Shown here piece after piece: positions 30,221-42,393 of a DNA stretch of 64,000 nucleotides (positions within the stretch are counted from its first letter, which is position 1; each line of letters begins with the position of its first letter). The notes below the pieces were generated by a model. The model ran no database searches. It was not told the DNA's origin and saw nothing but the letters and a program-made list of their open reading frames with translations. A program made the position numbers and the translations under genes. The stretch comes from Brenneria izadpanahii (GTDB lineage: Bacteria > Pseudomonadota > Gammaproteobacteria > Enterobacterales > Enterobacteriaceae), in contig NZ_CP050854.1 in the NCBI RefSeq assembly GCF_017569925.1, positions 2,108,001 through 2,172,000 of the forward strand. Direction: 5' to 3'.

Positions 30221-31951
30221 TTACATTTTATCTACGGTTTCAATGCCCAGCGTGTCTAACCCTTGTTTCAGCGTCTTAGCCGTCAGCAGAGCCAGTTTCA
30301 GGCGGCTTTGACGAACCGCGTCATTTTCCGCATTCAAAATCGGACAGTGTTCGTAGAAACCGGAGAACAGGCCGGCCAAATCATACAGATAAGCGCACAT
30401 CACGTGAGGCGTACCGTCGCGGGCGACAGTAGTGATGGTTTCTTCAAATTGCAGCAGGCGGGCGGCGAGAGCGAACTCGCGTTCGTCGCTCAACGTAACC
30501 GGCTGAGTCAGGCTATCTTCCTGAATATCTGCGCGTTTGAAGATTGATGCCACGCGGGTATAGGCATATTGCATGTAGGGCGCGGTATTGCCTTCGAACG
30601 CCAGCATGTTATCCCAATCAAAGATATAATCGGTGGTGCGGCTTTTGGACAGGTCGGCGTATTTTACCGCGCCGATGGACACCACTTTTGCCAGCGCATG
30701 CAGTTCATCGTCGTCCATTTGCGGGTTTTTATCGGCGATGAGCTTACAGGCGCGCTCATAGGCTTCATCCAGCAAATCGGAAAGCTTGATTGTACCGCCC
30801 GCACGCGTTTTAAACGGTTTGCCGTCTTTACCCAGCATCATGCCGAACATGTGATGTTCCAGGCTGACGGAGTCCGGTACGTAACCCGCTTTACGCACGA
30901 TGGCCCAGGCTTGCATTAGGTGCTGGTGCTGGCGTGAATCGATGTAGTAAAGCACGCGATCGGCATGCAGCTTTTCATAACGATATTTTGCGCAGGCAAT
31001 GTCCGTGGTGGTGTAGAGATAGCCGCCATCTTTCTTCTGAATGATGACGCCCATCGGTTCGCCTTCCTTGTTTTTAAACTCATCAAGGAATACCACCGTG
31101 GCGCCTTCGCTCTCAACCGCCAGGCCTTTCGCTTTCAGGTCTGCGACAATGCCTGGCAGCATGCTGTTGTACAGGCTCTCGCCCATTACATCATCTTTGG
31201 TCAGCGTGACGTTAAGACGCTCATAGGTGAGCTGATTTTGCGTCATGGTGATGTCGACTAGCTTGCGCCACATCTGACGGCAATATTCGTCGCCGCCTTG
31301 CAGCTTCACCACATAGCCGCGCGCCTTTTCTGCGAACTGGGCGTCTTCATCGTAATGCTTTTTCGCTTCACGGTAGAACGCTTCAAGATCGGCCAGCGCC
31401 ATCTCGCCGGCATTATCATTCTGCACTTTTTCGAGATAGGCGATCAGCATACCGAACTGCGTTCCCCAGTCGCCGACATGGTTGGCCCGAATGACATTAT
31501 GACCAAGAAATTCCAGCGTACGAACGGCGGCATCGCCAATGATGGTGGAACGCAGGTGACCAACGTGCATCTCTTTCGCTACATTCGGCGCGGAATAATC
31601 GATAACGATGGTTTGCGCCTCAACTGGCGCCACGCCCAGTTTCGGGGCGCTCAGCGCGTTCTCTACCTGGCGGGCGACCCACTGTTTATCAAGAAATATA
31701 TTAATAAAACCTGGGCCTGCGATTTCTGTTTTTGCTGCAATACCGTCCAACGCTAAAAGTTGAACCACTTTTTCTGCCAGTTGACGAGGCGGCATGCCAA
31801 GTTTTTTGGCGACGGCCATAACGCCGTTAGCCTGATAATCACCAAACTGTGCTTTTGCCGATTGGCGGACCTGAGCTTCGCTCCCGATAGGAGCCCCCGC
31901 TGCGGTCAATGCCTGGCTGACTTTTTCGGAAAGAAGAGCCTGTATGTTCAC
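30221..31951 (-). CDS. argS: Arginyl-tRNA synthetase
   Basis: Class I synthetase that charges tRNA-Arg and, as a family property, needs the tRNA for amino-acid activation. 576 residues (E. coli 577). N-terminal Add-1 domain (~1-110), HIGH-type motif [13 protein letters not shown], a degenerate KMSKS region ([14 protein letters not shown]), and an anticodon-binding helical C-terminus ([24 protein letters not shown]). The initiating ATG follows GGTAACCC, a weak ribosome site. Confidence 0.97.
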   Translation of the reverse strand: MNIQALLSEKVSQALTAAGAPIGSEAQVRQSAKAQFGDYQANGVMAVAKKLGMPPRQLAEKVVQLLALDGIAAKTEIAGPGFINIFLDKQWVARQVENALSAPKLGVAPVEAQTIVIDYSAPNVAKEMHVGHLRSTIIGDAAVRTLEFLGHNVIRANHVGDWGTQFGMLIAYLEKVQNDNAGEMALADLEAFYREAKKHYDEDAQFAEKARGYVVKLQGGDEYCRQMWRKLVDITMTQNQLTYERLNVTLTKDDVMGESLYNSMLPGIVADLKAKGLAVESEGATVVFLDEFKNKEGEPMGVIIQKKDGGYLYTTTDIACAKYRYEKLHADRVLYYIDSRQHQHLMQAWAIVRKAGYVPDSVSLEHHMFGMMLGKDGKPFKTRAGGTIKLSDLLDEAYERACKLIADKNPQMDDDELHALAKVVSIGAVKYADLSKSRTTDYIFDWDNMLAFEGNTAPYMQYAYTRVASIFKRADIQEDSLTQPVTLSDEREFALAARLLQFEETITTVARDGTPHVMCAYLYDLAGLFSGFYEHCPILNAENDAVRQSRLKLALLTAKTLKQGLDTLGIETVDKM

Positions 31952-32140
31952 CGGGTTACCTTAAGTAAAAAATCAAGCCCTGCTTATACCATATTTGCCT
32001 TGACGAGTCAGCAGACGGGAGGGGGACCGCAACGGATGGCATGCTTACATTAAACGTGGGTAGGTGAAATGAAACAATAGAATATTAAGAGAACATTTTT
32101 AATTTTTATGTAAAAAAGCGAAAACAATCAATCGCCTTTC

Positions 32141-32266
32141 TTAACGTTTTCTGGCTCTGGGATGAGATCCGATTTTTTGTTCATTTCTGATTTTAAAATG
32201 GCGAAAAATAGCATAAGCCGCAATGATAATCAGCAGAACGGAAATAATTAATAGCATCATGATCAT
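32141..32266 (-). CDS. Small single-span membrane protein, 41 aa (unrecognised)
   Basis: Starts ATGATCATGATG at 32266 and encodes MIMMLLIISVLLIIIAAYAIF, then a basic tail HFKIRNEQKIGSHPRARKR. One hydrophobic helix followed by a strongly positive C-terminus (inside-positive) is typical of real small inner-membrane proteins. The ribosome site is weak (TTGAG ahead of the first ATG); the third ATG is an alternative. It lies upstream of argS on the same strand, 190 bases away. I do not recognise a named family; function unknown. Confidence 0.5.
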   Translation of the reverse strand: MIMMLLIISVLLIIIAAYAIFRHFKIRNEQKIGSHPRARKR

Positions 32267-32731
32267 AACTCAAGATTAATATTGATAGTTTAAATTATCC
32301 TGTTTTTTTTCTTCATTCAATGGGGGGGATTTTATTTAAGATAACTCCCAAGAAAAACGGGTAAATGTATCGTAAATCGGCTGATGATGAGCACAAATTG
32401 ACAATAAATAGCCTCTCATACCATTTTCCGCTTACGCTTAATGTAGTCGCATTGTTATCAGTTTTTTACTCGCCTAAAACACTTTTTTTAGTAAGCCTAT
32501 TGGGATTAGTTCATTCACTCTGCACGATGAAATGAATTTGACGATATGTTTATTAATCAATCTTTTCGGTTATCATTTATCACAATAATCTTATGGCTAT
32601 TTTTTGCTCATAAAGCTATGAGCCAGTACGGAAAGAAAAATATAGCTGCCAAAAGTCATGGATGTAGATATTATCGCTGTGTAAATAATTCTTTAACAGT
32701 TTAAGTAACTAGTAAGGAGTCTATATCAAGT
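32267..32731. other. AT-rich gap before yecM
   Basis: 465 bases, clearly AT-rich, without a credible ORF, tRNA or strong hairpin. AAGGAG at 32714-32719 is the yecM ribosome site. Promoters for the small membrane ORF (minus) and yecM (plus) should be here. Confidence 0.45.
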
Positions 32732-33280
32732 ATGTTACCTAAAGATTTGGCACTAGATTTGGTGCGTTTTGAGCAAGAACTGAGCGGTCTGGCAGCGTTG
32801 CTTAAGTTGGATCTGGCACAGTTTCGCGCCGATCATATTTCGTTGCGTTGTCACCAAAATGCGACCGCGGAACGCTGGAAAGCACAAATGCTGAGTATAG
32901 GAACGCTATTTTCTGAAAAAATAATTAATGGACGGATTATCTGCTTGTTTATATTGGATTCTGCAATCAATGTCGGTCCATGGAAAATTGATTGTATTGA
33001 GTTACCCTGGCCAGGAAAGAAACACTATTCTCATGAAGGGTGGGAACATGTGGAATTAGTATTGCCGGGTGAACCGGCTACGTTGCATCAAAGAGCGCTG
33101 GCATGTTTATCTGACGAGGCGTTGCGCTCGCCCGGCATTAAACTCAACTTCAATTCTCCTCAGGGTGAAAATGAGCGGCTACCTAATCCAACTCTGGCTG
33201 CGTCTAATGGTAAGATAGCCATAAAATTTCATTCATCTGATATTCGCGATATTGTCATAAGCGAAAACAATAGCAAATAA
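32732..33280 (+). CDS. yecM: VOC-superfamily protein YecM
   Basis: Conserved cytosolic protein of the glyoxalase/VOC fold, no established reaction. 182 residues (E. coli 188). Signature ADHISLRCHQNATAERW in the first third, INGRIICLFIL, and IELPWPGKKHYSHEGWEHVELVLPGEP with potential metal ligands His/Glu; GENERLPNPTLA near the end. AAGGAG lies 12 bases before the ATG, a long spacing. Lies between argS and cutC as in E. coli. Confidence 0.92.
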   Translation: MLPKDLALDLVRFEQELSGLAALLKLDLAQFRADHISLRCHQNATAERWKAQMLSIGTLFSEKIINGRIICLFILDSAINVGPWKIDCIELPWPGKKHYSHEGWEHVELVLPGEPATLHQRALACLSDEALRSPGIKLNFNSPQGENERLPNPTLAASNGKIAIKFHSSDIRDIVISENNSK

Positions 33281-33534
33281 AAGCGATTACAAGTGATGAT
33301 TTTAGATAATGATTATTAATCAGTTATAAGCCTAATCATTACATAATGCGTATTAATAAAATTGTGGCTTATGTCATATTTATCTCAGCTATTTATCTCG
33401 CTCATTGTGACCATCGTCTCCTTACTACGTCCGCTTGAATGCCATAGTTAGTTGTTCTCGCCATTAAGGATGATCCAACGATCTTTGTCTAATAAAGAGA
33501 AATGAAATTTCAGTGGCTTTTAATGGAGGTGGAG

Positions 33535-34293
33535 ATGGCAAAATTGGAAGTGTGTTGCTATAGCATCGAATGCGCGGTGACCGCAGAGCAGGCGGGAGCC
33601 GATCGGGTTGAGCTTTGTTCCGGGCTGCGGGACGGCGGATTAACGCCGGGATATGGATTGCTGCGGATCGCGCGGGAAAAAATAGCGATTCCCGTTCATC
33701 CTATGGTCCGTCCCCGCGGCGGTGACTTTTGCTACAGCGCAACCGAATTCGCCGCGATTAAGCATGATATTGAACAAATGAAGGATATGGGGTTCCCTGG
33801 CGTTGTCGTGGGCATTCTTGACGCGGAAGGGCATATAGATTTATCTCGGATGAAAGAGATTATGGCCCTGTCTCAAGGCATGGCGGTTACTTTTCATCGC
33901 GCATTTGATCTGTGTCTGAATCCGCATGTCGCGCTGCAGCAACTGACTGATTTGGGGGTCGCCCGCATCCTTACCTCAGGGCAACAACAGACGGCAGAAA
34001 ATGGATTGGCATTATTACGTGAACTAACTCATGCCAGTTGCGGTCCAATTATTATGGCTGGTTCCGGCGTGCGGTTAACTAATCTTCACAAATTTCAGCA
34101 GAGCGGTATCCAGGAATTGCACAGTTCCGCCGGGTTGTGGGCTCCATCAGTGATGCGGTATCGCAAAATCGGTGTTTCTATGTGCACTGATACCGATATT
34201 GATGAGTTTAGCCAATATTGCGTCGATGGTGACGTGGTAGCGGCAATGAAGCGAGCGCTGAGTCCAGACCGTACGATATCGTCGGTTTCATAA
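33535..34293 (+). CDS. cutC: CutC family protein (copper homeostasis-associated)
   Basis: TIM-barrel protein once tied to copper tolerance in E. coli; that effect has been traced to the regulatory RNA MicL encoded in cutC, so the enzyme role is open. 252 residues (E. coli 248). Signature [62 protein letters not shown] and ELHSSAG. The long frame opens at 33502, but GGAGGTGGAG just before the ATG at 33535 marks the start. Confidence 0.93.
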   Translation: MAKLEVCCYSIECAVTAEQAGADRVELCSGLRDGGLTPGYGLLRIAREKIAIPVHPMVRPRGGDFCYSATEFAAIKHDIEQMKDMGFPGVVVGILDAEGHIDLSRMKEIMALSQGMAVTFHRAFDLCLNPHVALQQLTDLGVARILTSGQQQTAENGLALLRELTHASCGPIIMAGSGVRLTNLHKFQQSGIQELHSSAGLWAPSVMRYRKIGVSMCTDTDIDEFSQYCVDGDVVAAMKRALSPDRTISSVS

Positions 34294-34372
34294 ACATTTC
34301 AGGTTGAGCGGCATCAGCCTGCCAGAGCACCTTGCCGCGCAGCATACCATCAGGTTTGCTTGCGAGTACCAA

Positions 34373-34401
34373 GCCCCGGCGTGTTGCCGGGGCTTTTTTT
34401 A
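34373..34401 (+). terminator. cutC terminator
   Basis: Perfect 8-bp stem GCCCCGGC / GCCGGGGC around GTGTT, then T7. Confidence 0.9.
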
Positions 34402-34440
34402 TTTAGATTCCGAGTGTGAAAAATGCACGATACCCGACGG

Positions 34441-34650
34441 TCATTTTTCTGATGGCTGGCAAATACTTTTGATTTTCAAAATAAAATTGCCATTCTCAAG
34501 TTTTATTTTTGCGCCACGGGCACACCATTCGCTCGCGAGTTGGAAAAATTCATCACTGCTAATGTTGAAAGCCAATTCAACTTTCTGATACCGCCCTGAG
34601 CCGAGTAGTTGCCGGGCCTCTTGCATGTTCGTCGCTTTTATGGTTTTCAT
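34441..34650 (-). CDS. Hypothetical 69-aa protein
   Basis: Encodes MKTIKATNMQEARQLLGSGR followed by a mixed polar/hydrophobic domain with FFQLASEWCARGAKIKLENG and a Lys-rich end. AAGG precedes the ATG at good spacing. No signal peptide or membrane span. Beta-alpha-beta pattern is possible. I cannot assign a family; it stands alone between the cutC terminator and a 450-base gap, so it is an accessory gene in an otherwise conserved block. Confidence 0.55.
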   Translation of the reverse strand: MKTIKATNMQEARQLLGSGRYQKVELAFNISSDEFFQLASEWCARGAKIKLENGNFILKIKSICQPSEK

Positions 34651-35108
34651 TTTGCTGCCTTGAGGTATGGTTGCATGTAATAAAATTGAAATAATTCAAC
34701 CGATTATGTGCCATTCTTTTATCACGGAAAGCATGGGATAGAAACCAATATATCTATACCGCATTGCTCTGCGCGCGCCATTGCCCGTTTTCGGACGAGC
34801 ATTGGCTGAATCATCGTCCTGCCGTATGCCGGGAAGTTATGCAGAAAACTGATAACATTCTATTTACTATAGCCATAGGTAACTAGCTATGGCTGCGGCA
34901 GAAAGAGAATGAGAATTTTTATCATAAATCGTATAAGCGGCGGTAGATCGCTCGTTCAAGAAAGTCACATAAAAAAGTTACATAAAAATAGTTGGCGCCA
35001 ATATATTCATCATTGATGAATCCCAAAGGTAAACCATCTTCGTCAAAGACTCAGCGGCGGGCTGAGCTGCCGTAAGCTAAAGTCTATATATGGTTCGCAG
35101 AATGAAGG
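34651..35108. other. Gap with a dyad and a Fur-like box before the flavin-reductase-like gene
   Basis: 458 bases without a credible ORF. An 8-bp dyad AGCCATAG / CTATGGCT lies at 34871-34894, followed by GAGAATGAGAATTTTTATC at 34905-34923, which matches the 19-bp Fur consensus at 15 positions by eye. Their order suggests control of the gene at 35109, about 185 bases on, but neither is proven. Confidence 0.35.
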
Positions 35109-35663
35109 ATGGAGGCAAATGTGCAAGGTCTTGCTATAGAAAAGGCGTTCACGCTGATAGAACCGGGACCGGTCATCCTGGTTACGACGAACGATGGGCA
35201 GAAAGATAACGTGATGACCATCACCTGGACGATGGTGCTGGGATTCTCGGCGTCATTCGCCATTACCACCGGTCCCTGGAACTATTCATACGCCGCGCTG
35301 CAAACATCAAGAGAATGTGTGATTTCAATTCCCACGGTCGATATGATCGATACGGTCGTCGGTATTGGAACCTGTTCAGGGAAAGACACCGATAAGTTTC
35401 GCAAGTTCGGACTCACGCCATTGCCGGGGCGGCATGTGCGGGCGCCGCTCATCAAAGAGAGCCTGGCAAATATCGAGTGCCGGATTATCGATATTATCGA
35501 TCAGCACAGCATCATCGTGCTTGACGGCATTGCCGCATATTATGACGCTGCGCGCGCCGAGAAGCGAATGCTCCACGCCGTCGGCGATGGAACGTTCATC
35601 GCGGATGGGCGCCGGATTGATAGAAAGGAGATGATGCGCTCCAAGCTGCCGGACGGCGTGTAG
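35109..35663 (+). CDS. Flavin reductase-like FMN-binding protein
   Basis: 184-residue protein with the split-barrel flavin reductase-like domain: GPVILVTTNDGQKDNVMTITW, SFAITTGPWNYSYAALQTSRECVISIPT and GKDTDKFRKFGLTPLPG are typical of flavoredoxin-like members that bind FMN. Expected to transfer electrons from NAD(P)H or a partner; substrate unknown. No GGAGG close to the ATG beyond GGATGGAGG (overlapping the start, so a slightly downstream start cannot be ruled out). Monocistronic, ending in a terminator at 35664-35690. Not part of the E. coli gene order here. Confidence 0.8.
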   Translation: MEANVQGLAIEKAFTLIEPGPVILVTTNDGQKDNVMTITWTMVLGFSASFAITTGPWNYSYAALQTSRECVISIPTVDMIDTVVGIGTCSGKDTDKFRKFGLTPLPGRHVRAPLIKESLANIECRIIDIIDQHSIIVLDGIAAYYDAARAEKRMLHAVGDGTFIADGRRIDRKEMMRSKLPDGV

Positions 35664-35693
35664 AACCCCGGCGCGTTGCCGGGGTTTGCTTTC
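35664..35693 (+). terminator. Terminator after flavin-reductase-like gene
   Basis: ACCCCGGC / GCCGGGGT stem around GCGTT, then TTGCTTTCT. It is nearly the same hairpin as the cutC terminator. Confidence 0.75.
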
Positions 35694-35714
35694 TACATTT
35701 ATGCTTAGGTAGGG

Positions 35715-37468
<1,754 letters not shown>

Positions 37469-37493
37469 CTAGCAGAATGGCGTAATAAAGCAT

Positions 37494-37560
37494 GTATACC
37501 CGTCATCTTTCGGGTAGCGAGCGGGTTGGCTTCCTGTGATTTGCAGTTGAACCGCTATTC
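37494..37560. repeat. Half-copy of the tatacccgtc-type intergenic repeat
   Basis: TATACCCGTCATCTTTC near 37496 matches the left end of the 9596 element at 15 of 17 positions, followed by a similar TTGGCTTCCTG...TTTGCAG stretch. No matching right end nearby. Marks another remnant of the same family in the cmoA-yecN gap. Confidence 0.4.
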
Positions 37561-37662
37561 TGTGCCTGGATTGGCAGGGAAGGGAGAGGGGATTCATTCC
37601 TTTGATCGCATCCCTCGCCGGGCGATCGCCGGTCCCGTGAATGGTTAAGCATCAACGGGCGG

Positions 37663-38058
37663 TTAGTACAGGGTAAAAACCATTTCCCATGGGAGGTAAT
37701 AGAGATTCGCCAATGACATCAGGAGCAGTGATATATAGGTTGCCGCCATGCCTGAACGTCTCCAGCGGAATTCGCGCTGACGCAGACCGTAATAATGAAA
37801 TAAACGCCCGATAATCAGCAAAATACCGCATAGGTGGATCATCGCCACGATTGCGCCGTTCATTTCCATCAAAACTAACAGGATCGCGCCGATAGGAATA
37901 TATTCCACCGCATTGCCGTGTACCCGAATCGCCGTTTGCAGCTCATAAAATCCGCCGTCGCCGTAGGCTACACGGTATTGCATTCTGAGTTTGACAACGT
38001 CGAGCGATAATTTTATCAGCAATAATGCGCCAAGCACTACGTAGAGTGCGCTTACCAT
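37663..38058 (-). CDS. yecN: MAPEG-family membrane protein YecN
   Basis: Four-helix inner-membrane protein of the MAPEG family (glutathione transferase/leukotriene synthase-like); reaction unknown in bacteria. Signature RMQYRVAYGDGGFYELQTAIRVHGNAVEYIPIG holds the Glu/Arg/Asn positions used for glutathione in the family. 131 residues from the ATG at 38058 (GGAG just ahead), equal to E. coli YecN; the in-frame ATG 12 bases upstream is less likely. Confidence 0.92.
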   Translation of the reverse strand: MVSALYVVLGALLLIKLSLDVVKLRMQYRVAYGDGGFYELQTAIRVHGNAVEYIPIGAILLVLMEMNGAIVAMIHLCGILLIIGRLFHYYGLRQREFRWRRSGMAATYISLLLMSLANLYYLPWEMVFTLY

Positions 38059-38248
38059 TTTTAACTCCATGATCTAACCGAAAACGGCTTGCAGAATAAT
38101 AGCTTTCCATATTAAAGCTGTCGCCTGTAAAGCCAACTTTTTTTATTGGAAATGAACGTACTTGCCGGAGTCTTTATAAACAAAAAGACTAATGGTTTAT
38201 TTAATGGATTATCGTTATCAATCGCCGCCAGCGCTTGAGCGCCGCCGG

Positions 38249-39061
38249 TTAAAACAGCGATGCCTGTTGCGGCCAGTCCGGCTGCGGCGGCATTGAGGGA
38301 ATAACGCTGGTTAGCAACGGCCAGAGCTGCTGCGCCAGCGCGGGTGAACCGCCGTTATCGGGCGTGTGGATAAATAGAAAAGGCCGGGCTTGCGACCACT
38401 GCGGCAGTTTGGTTAACCACGGCTGGAACCAGTGTAGATTTTCCTGCAGGTTTTCGCTGCCGATAAAACGAATGATGGGTTGTGAAGCGGTTAAGACGGC
38501 ATGTACCGGCAGACGCGGTTTTTTACGCTGCGCGTCGCGTATCGCCGGGCTGTTCGGCGCGGCATGATGAATCGGCCGACTGTCCAGAATGGCCCGATTG
38601 ATCCCGCGCTGCTGCAGGCCCTGGTTCAACGCCCGTTCATCGTCGCCTTTCGCAAAAAATTGCGGGTGACGAATCTCCACGCCATAGCTAAATCCCTGAG
38701 GCAGCGTATCAAGGAAGCGCCATAACGTCGGGAGCTGCGCCGGGCCGAAAATGGCGGGCAACTGAAGCCAGAGTTGGCCAATACGTGATGCCAGCGGTTC
38801 CATGCGCTGGAAAAAGCTAAGCACATCCTGTTCACAGTGGCTTAATGCCGCCTGATGACTAATGGCGGATGGAAATTTAAAACAGAAGCGGAAATCATCC
38901 GCAGTCATATCGCGCCATCGCATAACCAGCTCATGGTTGGGGAGCGCGTAAAAGGTGGTATTCCCTTCAACACAGTTAAAATAGCGGGAATAGTCAGCCA
39001 GATCGTGCAATCCTAGACGACTCCAGGCAGGATGTTGCCATTGAGGTAATCCGATATACAT
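38249..39061 (-). CDS. yecE: DUF72 protein YecE
   Basis: TIM-barrel-like conserved protein of unknown activity. Signature MYIGLPQWQHPAW, FNCVEGNTTFYALP, FRFCFKFPSAISHQAAL and YGVEIRHPQFF. 270 residues from 39061 (E. coli 272); the longer frame to 39103 adds residues absent from the family. C-terminal QQASLF is also conserved (QQSSLF). Upstream of yecN, divergent from aspS. Confidence 0.93.
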   Translation of the reverse strand: MYIGLPQWQHPAWSRLGLHDLADYSRYFNCVEGNTTFYALPNHELVMRWRDMTADDFRFCFKFPSAISHQAALSHCEQDVLSFFQRMEPLASRIGQLWLQLPAIFGPAQLPTLWRFLDTLPQGFSYGVEIRHPQFFAKGDDERALNQGLQQRGINRAILDSRPIHHAAPNSPAIRDAQRKKPRLPVHAVLTASQPIIRFIGSENLQENLHWFQPWLTKLPQWSQARPFLFIHTPDNGGSPALAQQLWPLLTSVIPSMPPQPDWPQQASLF

Positions 39062-39171
39062 TATTCTGTTCCAGTAACAAATTAACGCTATATTAGCGAT
39101 CATTTCATTAACCGGTAATGGAAATTGTCAAAAAGAGTGTGCGGACAACCCGCAGAGCGTTACCTTCATAC

Positions 39172-39201
39172 TTATCGTCCGAGTGAATTTCCTTTATAAT
39201 A
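39172..39201 (+). promoter_or_regulatory. Putative aspS promoter
   Basis: Perfect -10 TATAAT at 39195-39200 with a weak -35 TTATCG 17 bases upstream. About 125 bases ahead of the aspS ATG. Confidence 0.5.
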
Positions 39202-39327
39202 GCCGCCTTTTTTCACCGGACAGTAATCCAGAAAAACCACGCCGTTCAGCAAAGATACCACGGCTTTTTCAACTGCCATACGCAGCGAAAAAGGGTGAGT
39301 TGTGCGGCTGAGTAAAAGGACATAGTG

Positions 39328-41121
39328 ATGCGTACTGAATATTGCGGACAGTTGAATTTGTCCCATGTGGGCCAGGAAGTGACATTGTGCGGTTGGGTTA
39401 ACCGCCGGCGCGATCTGGGTGGTTTGATCTTCATCGATATGCGTGACCGCGAAGGTCTGGTTCAGGTGTTCTTTGATCCGGACCGTCAAGATGTGCTGAA
39501 ACAGGCGGCCGAGCTGCGCAACGAATTCTGCATCCAGCTTAAAGGCGTAGTACGCGCCCGCCCGGATAATCAGATCAATAAAGATATGGCGACCGGTGAA
39601 GTTGAGGTTCTTGCCACTGCGCTGACGATAATCAACCGGGCTGAGCCGCTGCCGCTGGATTCGAATCAGACTAACACCGAAGAAGCGCGTCTTAAGTACC
39701 GTTATCTGGATCTGCGCCGTCCTGAAATGGCCCAGCGTCTGAAGACCCGCGCCCGGATTACCAGTTTTGTTCGTCGGTTTATGGACGATCACGGCTTTCT
39801 GGATATTGAAACGCCGATGCTGACCAAAGCGACACCGGAAGGGGCGCGCGATTATCTGGTGCCAAGCCGGGTGCATAAGGGCAAATTCTATGCGCTGCCC
39901 CAGTCGCCGCAGTTGTTCAAACAGCTGCTGATGATGTCCGGTTTTGACCGTTATTATCAAATCGTCAAATGTTTCCGCGATGAAGATTTACGTGCCGATC
40001 GTCAGCCGGAGTTTACCCAGATCGATGTGGAAACCTCATTCATGACCGCCCCGCAGGTGCGTGAAGTGATGGAAAAACTGGTGCGCGCGCTGTGGCTGGA
40101 AATCAAAGGCGTCGATCTGGGCGATTTCCCGGTCATGACCTTCGCCGAAGCCATGCGCCGTTTCGGTTCGGATAAGCCGGATCTGCGCAATCCGCTGGAA
40201 CTGGTGGACGTGGCCGATCTGGTGAAAGATCTTGAATTCAAGGTATTCGCGGGCCCGGCAAACGATGCCAAAGGCCGTGTCGCGGTTATCCGCGTGCCGG
40301 GCGGCGCGCAACTGAGCCGTAAACAGATCGACGAGTACGGCAAATTTATCGAAATTTACGGCGCGAAAGGATTGGCCTATATCAAGGTCAATGAGCGCGC
40401 CAAAGGCCTTGAAGGCGTACAGAGCCCGGTTGCGAAATTCCTCAGCGAATCGGTATTGTCCGCGTTGCTGGAACGTACCGGCGCTGCCGACGGCGATATC
40501 CTGTTCTTTGGCGCAGACAGCGCCAAAGTGGTGACGGATGCGCTGGGCGCGCTGCGTCTGAAACTGGGCCGCGATCTGAATCTGACGAAAGAGAACAGTT
40601 GGCAGCCGCTGTGGGTTATTGATTTCCCGATGTTTGAAGACGACGGCGAAGGCGGTCTGGCTGCGATGCACCATCCGTTTACCGCGCCGCGCGATATGAC
40701 GCCTGGCGAACTGGCGGCGAATCCGGTATCCGCGATCGCCAACGCCTATGATATGGTGCTGAACGGTTATGAAGTCGGCGGCGGTTCGGTGCGTATTCAT
40801 AACGGCGACATGCAGCAAACGGTGTTCGGCATTCTGGGGATCAATGAGCACGAACAGCGTGAGAAGTTCGGCTTCCTGCTGGATGCGTTAAAATTCGGTA
40901 CGCCGCCGCACGCCGGTTTGGCTTTCGGGCTGGATCGTCTGGTGATGCTGCTGACCGGCACTGATAATATTCGTGATGTCATCGCATTCCCGAAAACCAC
41001 GGCCGCCGCCTGTCTGATGACGGAAGCGCCAAGTTTTGCCAACCCGGCCGCGCTGGATGAACTCTCCATTGCGGTGGTGGGAAAAGCGAAAGCGGCGCAA
41101 GACGGTCAATTCGAGAATTAA
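39328..41121 (+). CDS. aspS: Aspartyl-tRNA synthetase
   Basis: Class IIb synthetase for tRNA-Asp. 597 residues (E. coli 590): N-terminal OB-fold anticodon domain ([24 protein letters not shown]), catalytic core with [34 protein letters not shown], motif 2 [20 protein letters not shown], the bacterial GAD insertion (~290-420), and motif 3 [30 protein letters not shown] at 39328 has AAGGAC nine bases upstream; the preceding GTG is not needed. nudB starts 4 bases after the stop. Confidence 0.97.
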   Translation: MRTEYCGQLNLSHVGQEVTLCGWVNRRRDLGGLIFIDMRDREGLVQVFFDPDRQDVLKQAAELRNEFCIQLKGVVRARPDNQINKDMATGEVEVLATALTIINRAEPLPLDSNQTNTEEARLKYRYLDLRRPEMAQRLKTRARITSFVRRFMDDHGFLDIETPMLTKATPEGARDYLVPSRVHKGKFYALPQSPQLFKQLLMMSGFDRYYQIVKCFRDEDLRADRQPEFTQIDVETSFMTAPQVREVMEKLVRALWLEIKGVDLGDFPVMTFAEAMRRFGSDKPDLRNPLELVDVADLVKDLEFKVFAGPANDAKGRVAVIRVPGGAQLSRKQIDEYGKFIEIYGAKGLAYIKVNERAKGLEGVQSPVAKFLSESVLSALLERTGAADGDILFFGADSAKVVTDALGALRLKLGRDLNLTKENSWQPLWVIDFPMFEDDGEGGLAAMHHPFTAPRDMTPGELAANPVSAIANAYDMVLNGYEVGGGSVRIHNGDMQQTVFGILGINEHEQREKFGFLLDALKFGTPPHAGLAFGLDRLVMLLTGTDNIRDVIAFPKTTAAACLMTEAPSFANPAALDELSIAVVGKAKAAQDGQFEN

Positions 41122-41125
41122 TGAC

Positions 41126-41569
41126 ATGACATACAAGCGGCCCGTTTCGGTTCTGGTGGTGATTTATGCCCGTGATACCGGGCGGGTGCTGATGCTGCAA
41201 CGGCGTGACGACCCTGATTTCTGGCAATCGGTTACCGGTAGCCTTGAAGATGGGGAAAGTACGCTGTGCGCCGCACAGCGTGAAGTTAAAGAAGAAGTTA
41301 ATATTGATATATCCGCAGAGGCATTATCACTCTTTGACTGTCAACGCTGTATTGAGTTTGAGCTATTCGCTCATTTAAGACGTCGCTATGCGCCGGGGGT
41401 AACGCGTAACACCGAACATTGGTTCTGTTTGGCGTTGCCTGAAGAACGCGAGGTGGTGATTACCGAACACCTTGCTTACCAGTGGCTGGATGCGCCGAGT
41501 GCGGCGCAGCTTACCAAGTCGTGGAGTAACCGGCAGGCGATTGAGGAATTTGTTATTTATCCGGCCTGA
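41126..41569 (+). CDS. nudB: Dihydroneopterin triphosphate pyrophosphohydrolase NudB
   Basis: Nudix hydrolase that removes pyrophosphate from dihydroneopterin triphosphate, the committed step of folate synthesis. Nudix box at [21 protein letters not shown]. 147 residues from the ATG at 41126 (E. coli 150), starting [36 protein letters not shown]. Lies between aspS and yebC as in E. coli and is probably cotranscribed. Confidence 0.95.
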   Translation: MTYKRPVSVLVVIYARDTGRVLMLQRRDDPDFWQSVTGSLEDGESTLCAAQREVKEEVNIDISAEALSLFDCQRCIEFELFAHLRRRYAPGVTRNTEHWFCLALPEEREVVITEHLAYQWLDAPSAAQLTKSWSNRQAIEEFVIYPA

Positions 41570-41592
41570 ACAGGCTTTTTTCGGAGATTTTT

Positions 41593-42336
41593 ATGGCAGG
41601 TCATAGTAAATGGGCCAACACAAAGCATCGTAAAGCAGCGCAGGACGCGAAGCGCGGTAAAATTTTCACCAAAATTATCCGCGAATTGGTTACCGCCGCC
41701 AGATTGGGCGGCGGTGATCCGGGGGCGAACCCCCGCCTGCGTGCCGCCGTCGATAAAGCACTGTCCAACAACATGACGCGCGATACCCTGAACCGCGCCA
41801 TCGCCCGCGGTGTCGGCGGCGATGACGACGCCAATATGGAAACCATCATTTATGAAGGATATGGGCCTGGCGGCACGGCCGTGATGGTTGAATGTTTGAG
41901 CGACAACCGTAACCGTACCGTATCCGAGGTTCGTCATGCGTTCAGCAAGTGCGGCGGTAATCTGGGCACCGATGGCTCCGTCGCCTATCTGTTCAGTAAA
42001 AAAGGCGTGATTTCCTATGCGCCGGGTCTGGATGAAGATACGGTGATGGATGCGGCGCTGGAAGCCGGCGCGGACGATGTAGTGACCTATGACGACGGCG
42101 CGATTGATGTCTACACGCCGTGGGAAACCTTTGGCGAAGTTAAAGACGCGCTGGATGCCGCTGGTTTGGTGGCGGAATCCGCCGAAGTTTCCATGATCCC
42201 TTCAACCAAAGCGGATATGGATGCGGAAACGGCGCCGAAGTTGATGCGCCTGATCGATATGCTGGAAGATTGTGATGATGTTCAGGAGGTTTACCACAAC
42301 GGTGAGATCTCCGATGAGGTGGCGGAATTACTATAA
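41593..42336 (+). CDS. yebC: YebC/PmpR-family protein
   Basis: 247-residue member of the YebC family, long called a transcription regulator; type I YebC proteins have been shown to act on translating ribosomes at proline stretches. [37 protein letters not shown] is diagnostic, followed by acidic domain segments ([18 protein letters not shown]). GGAG lies 9 bases before the ATG. Conserved neighbour of ruvC. Confidence 0.96.
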   Translation: MAGHSKWANTKHRKAAQDAKRGKIFTKIIRELVTAARLGGGDPGANPRLRAAVDKALSNNMTRDTLNRAIARGVGGDDDANMETIIYEGYGPGGTAVMVECLSDNRNRTVSEVRHAFSKCGGNLGTDGSVAYLFSKKGVISYAPGLDEDTVMDAALEAGADDVVTYDDGAIDVYTPWETFGEVKDALDAAGLVAESAEVSMIPSTKADMDAETAPKLMRLIDMLEDCDDVQEVYHNGEISDEVAELL

Positions 42337-42393
42337 TGACGGCGGCGCGGTGATGGGAAGGTCGCACCTTTCTGTCCGGCGAGCCGGCGGTGC

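Noticed and set aside
39172..39960. 262-codon minus-strand ORF antisense to aspS
   Set aside because: Opposite an unmistakable synthetase; no start signal or family match.
40036..40851. 271-codon minus-strand ORF antisense to aspS
   Set aside because: Shadow of high-GC third positions in aspS.
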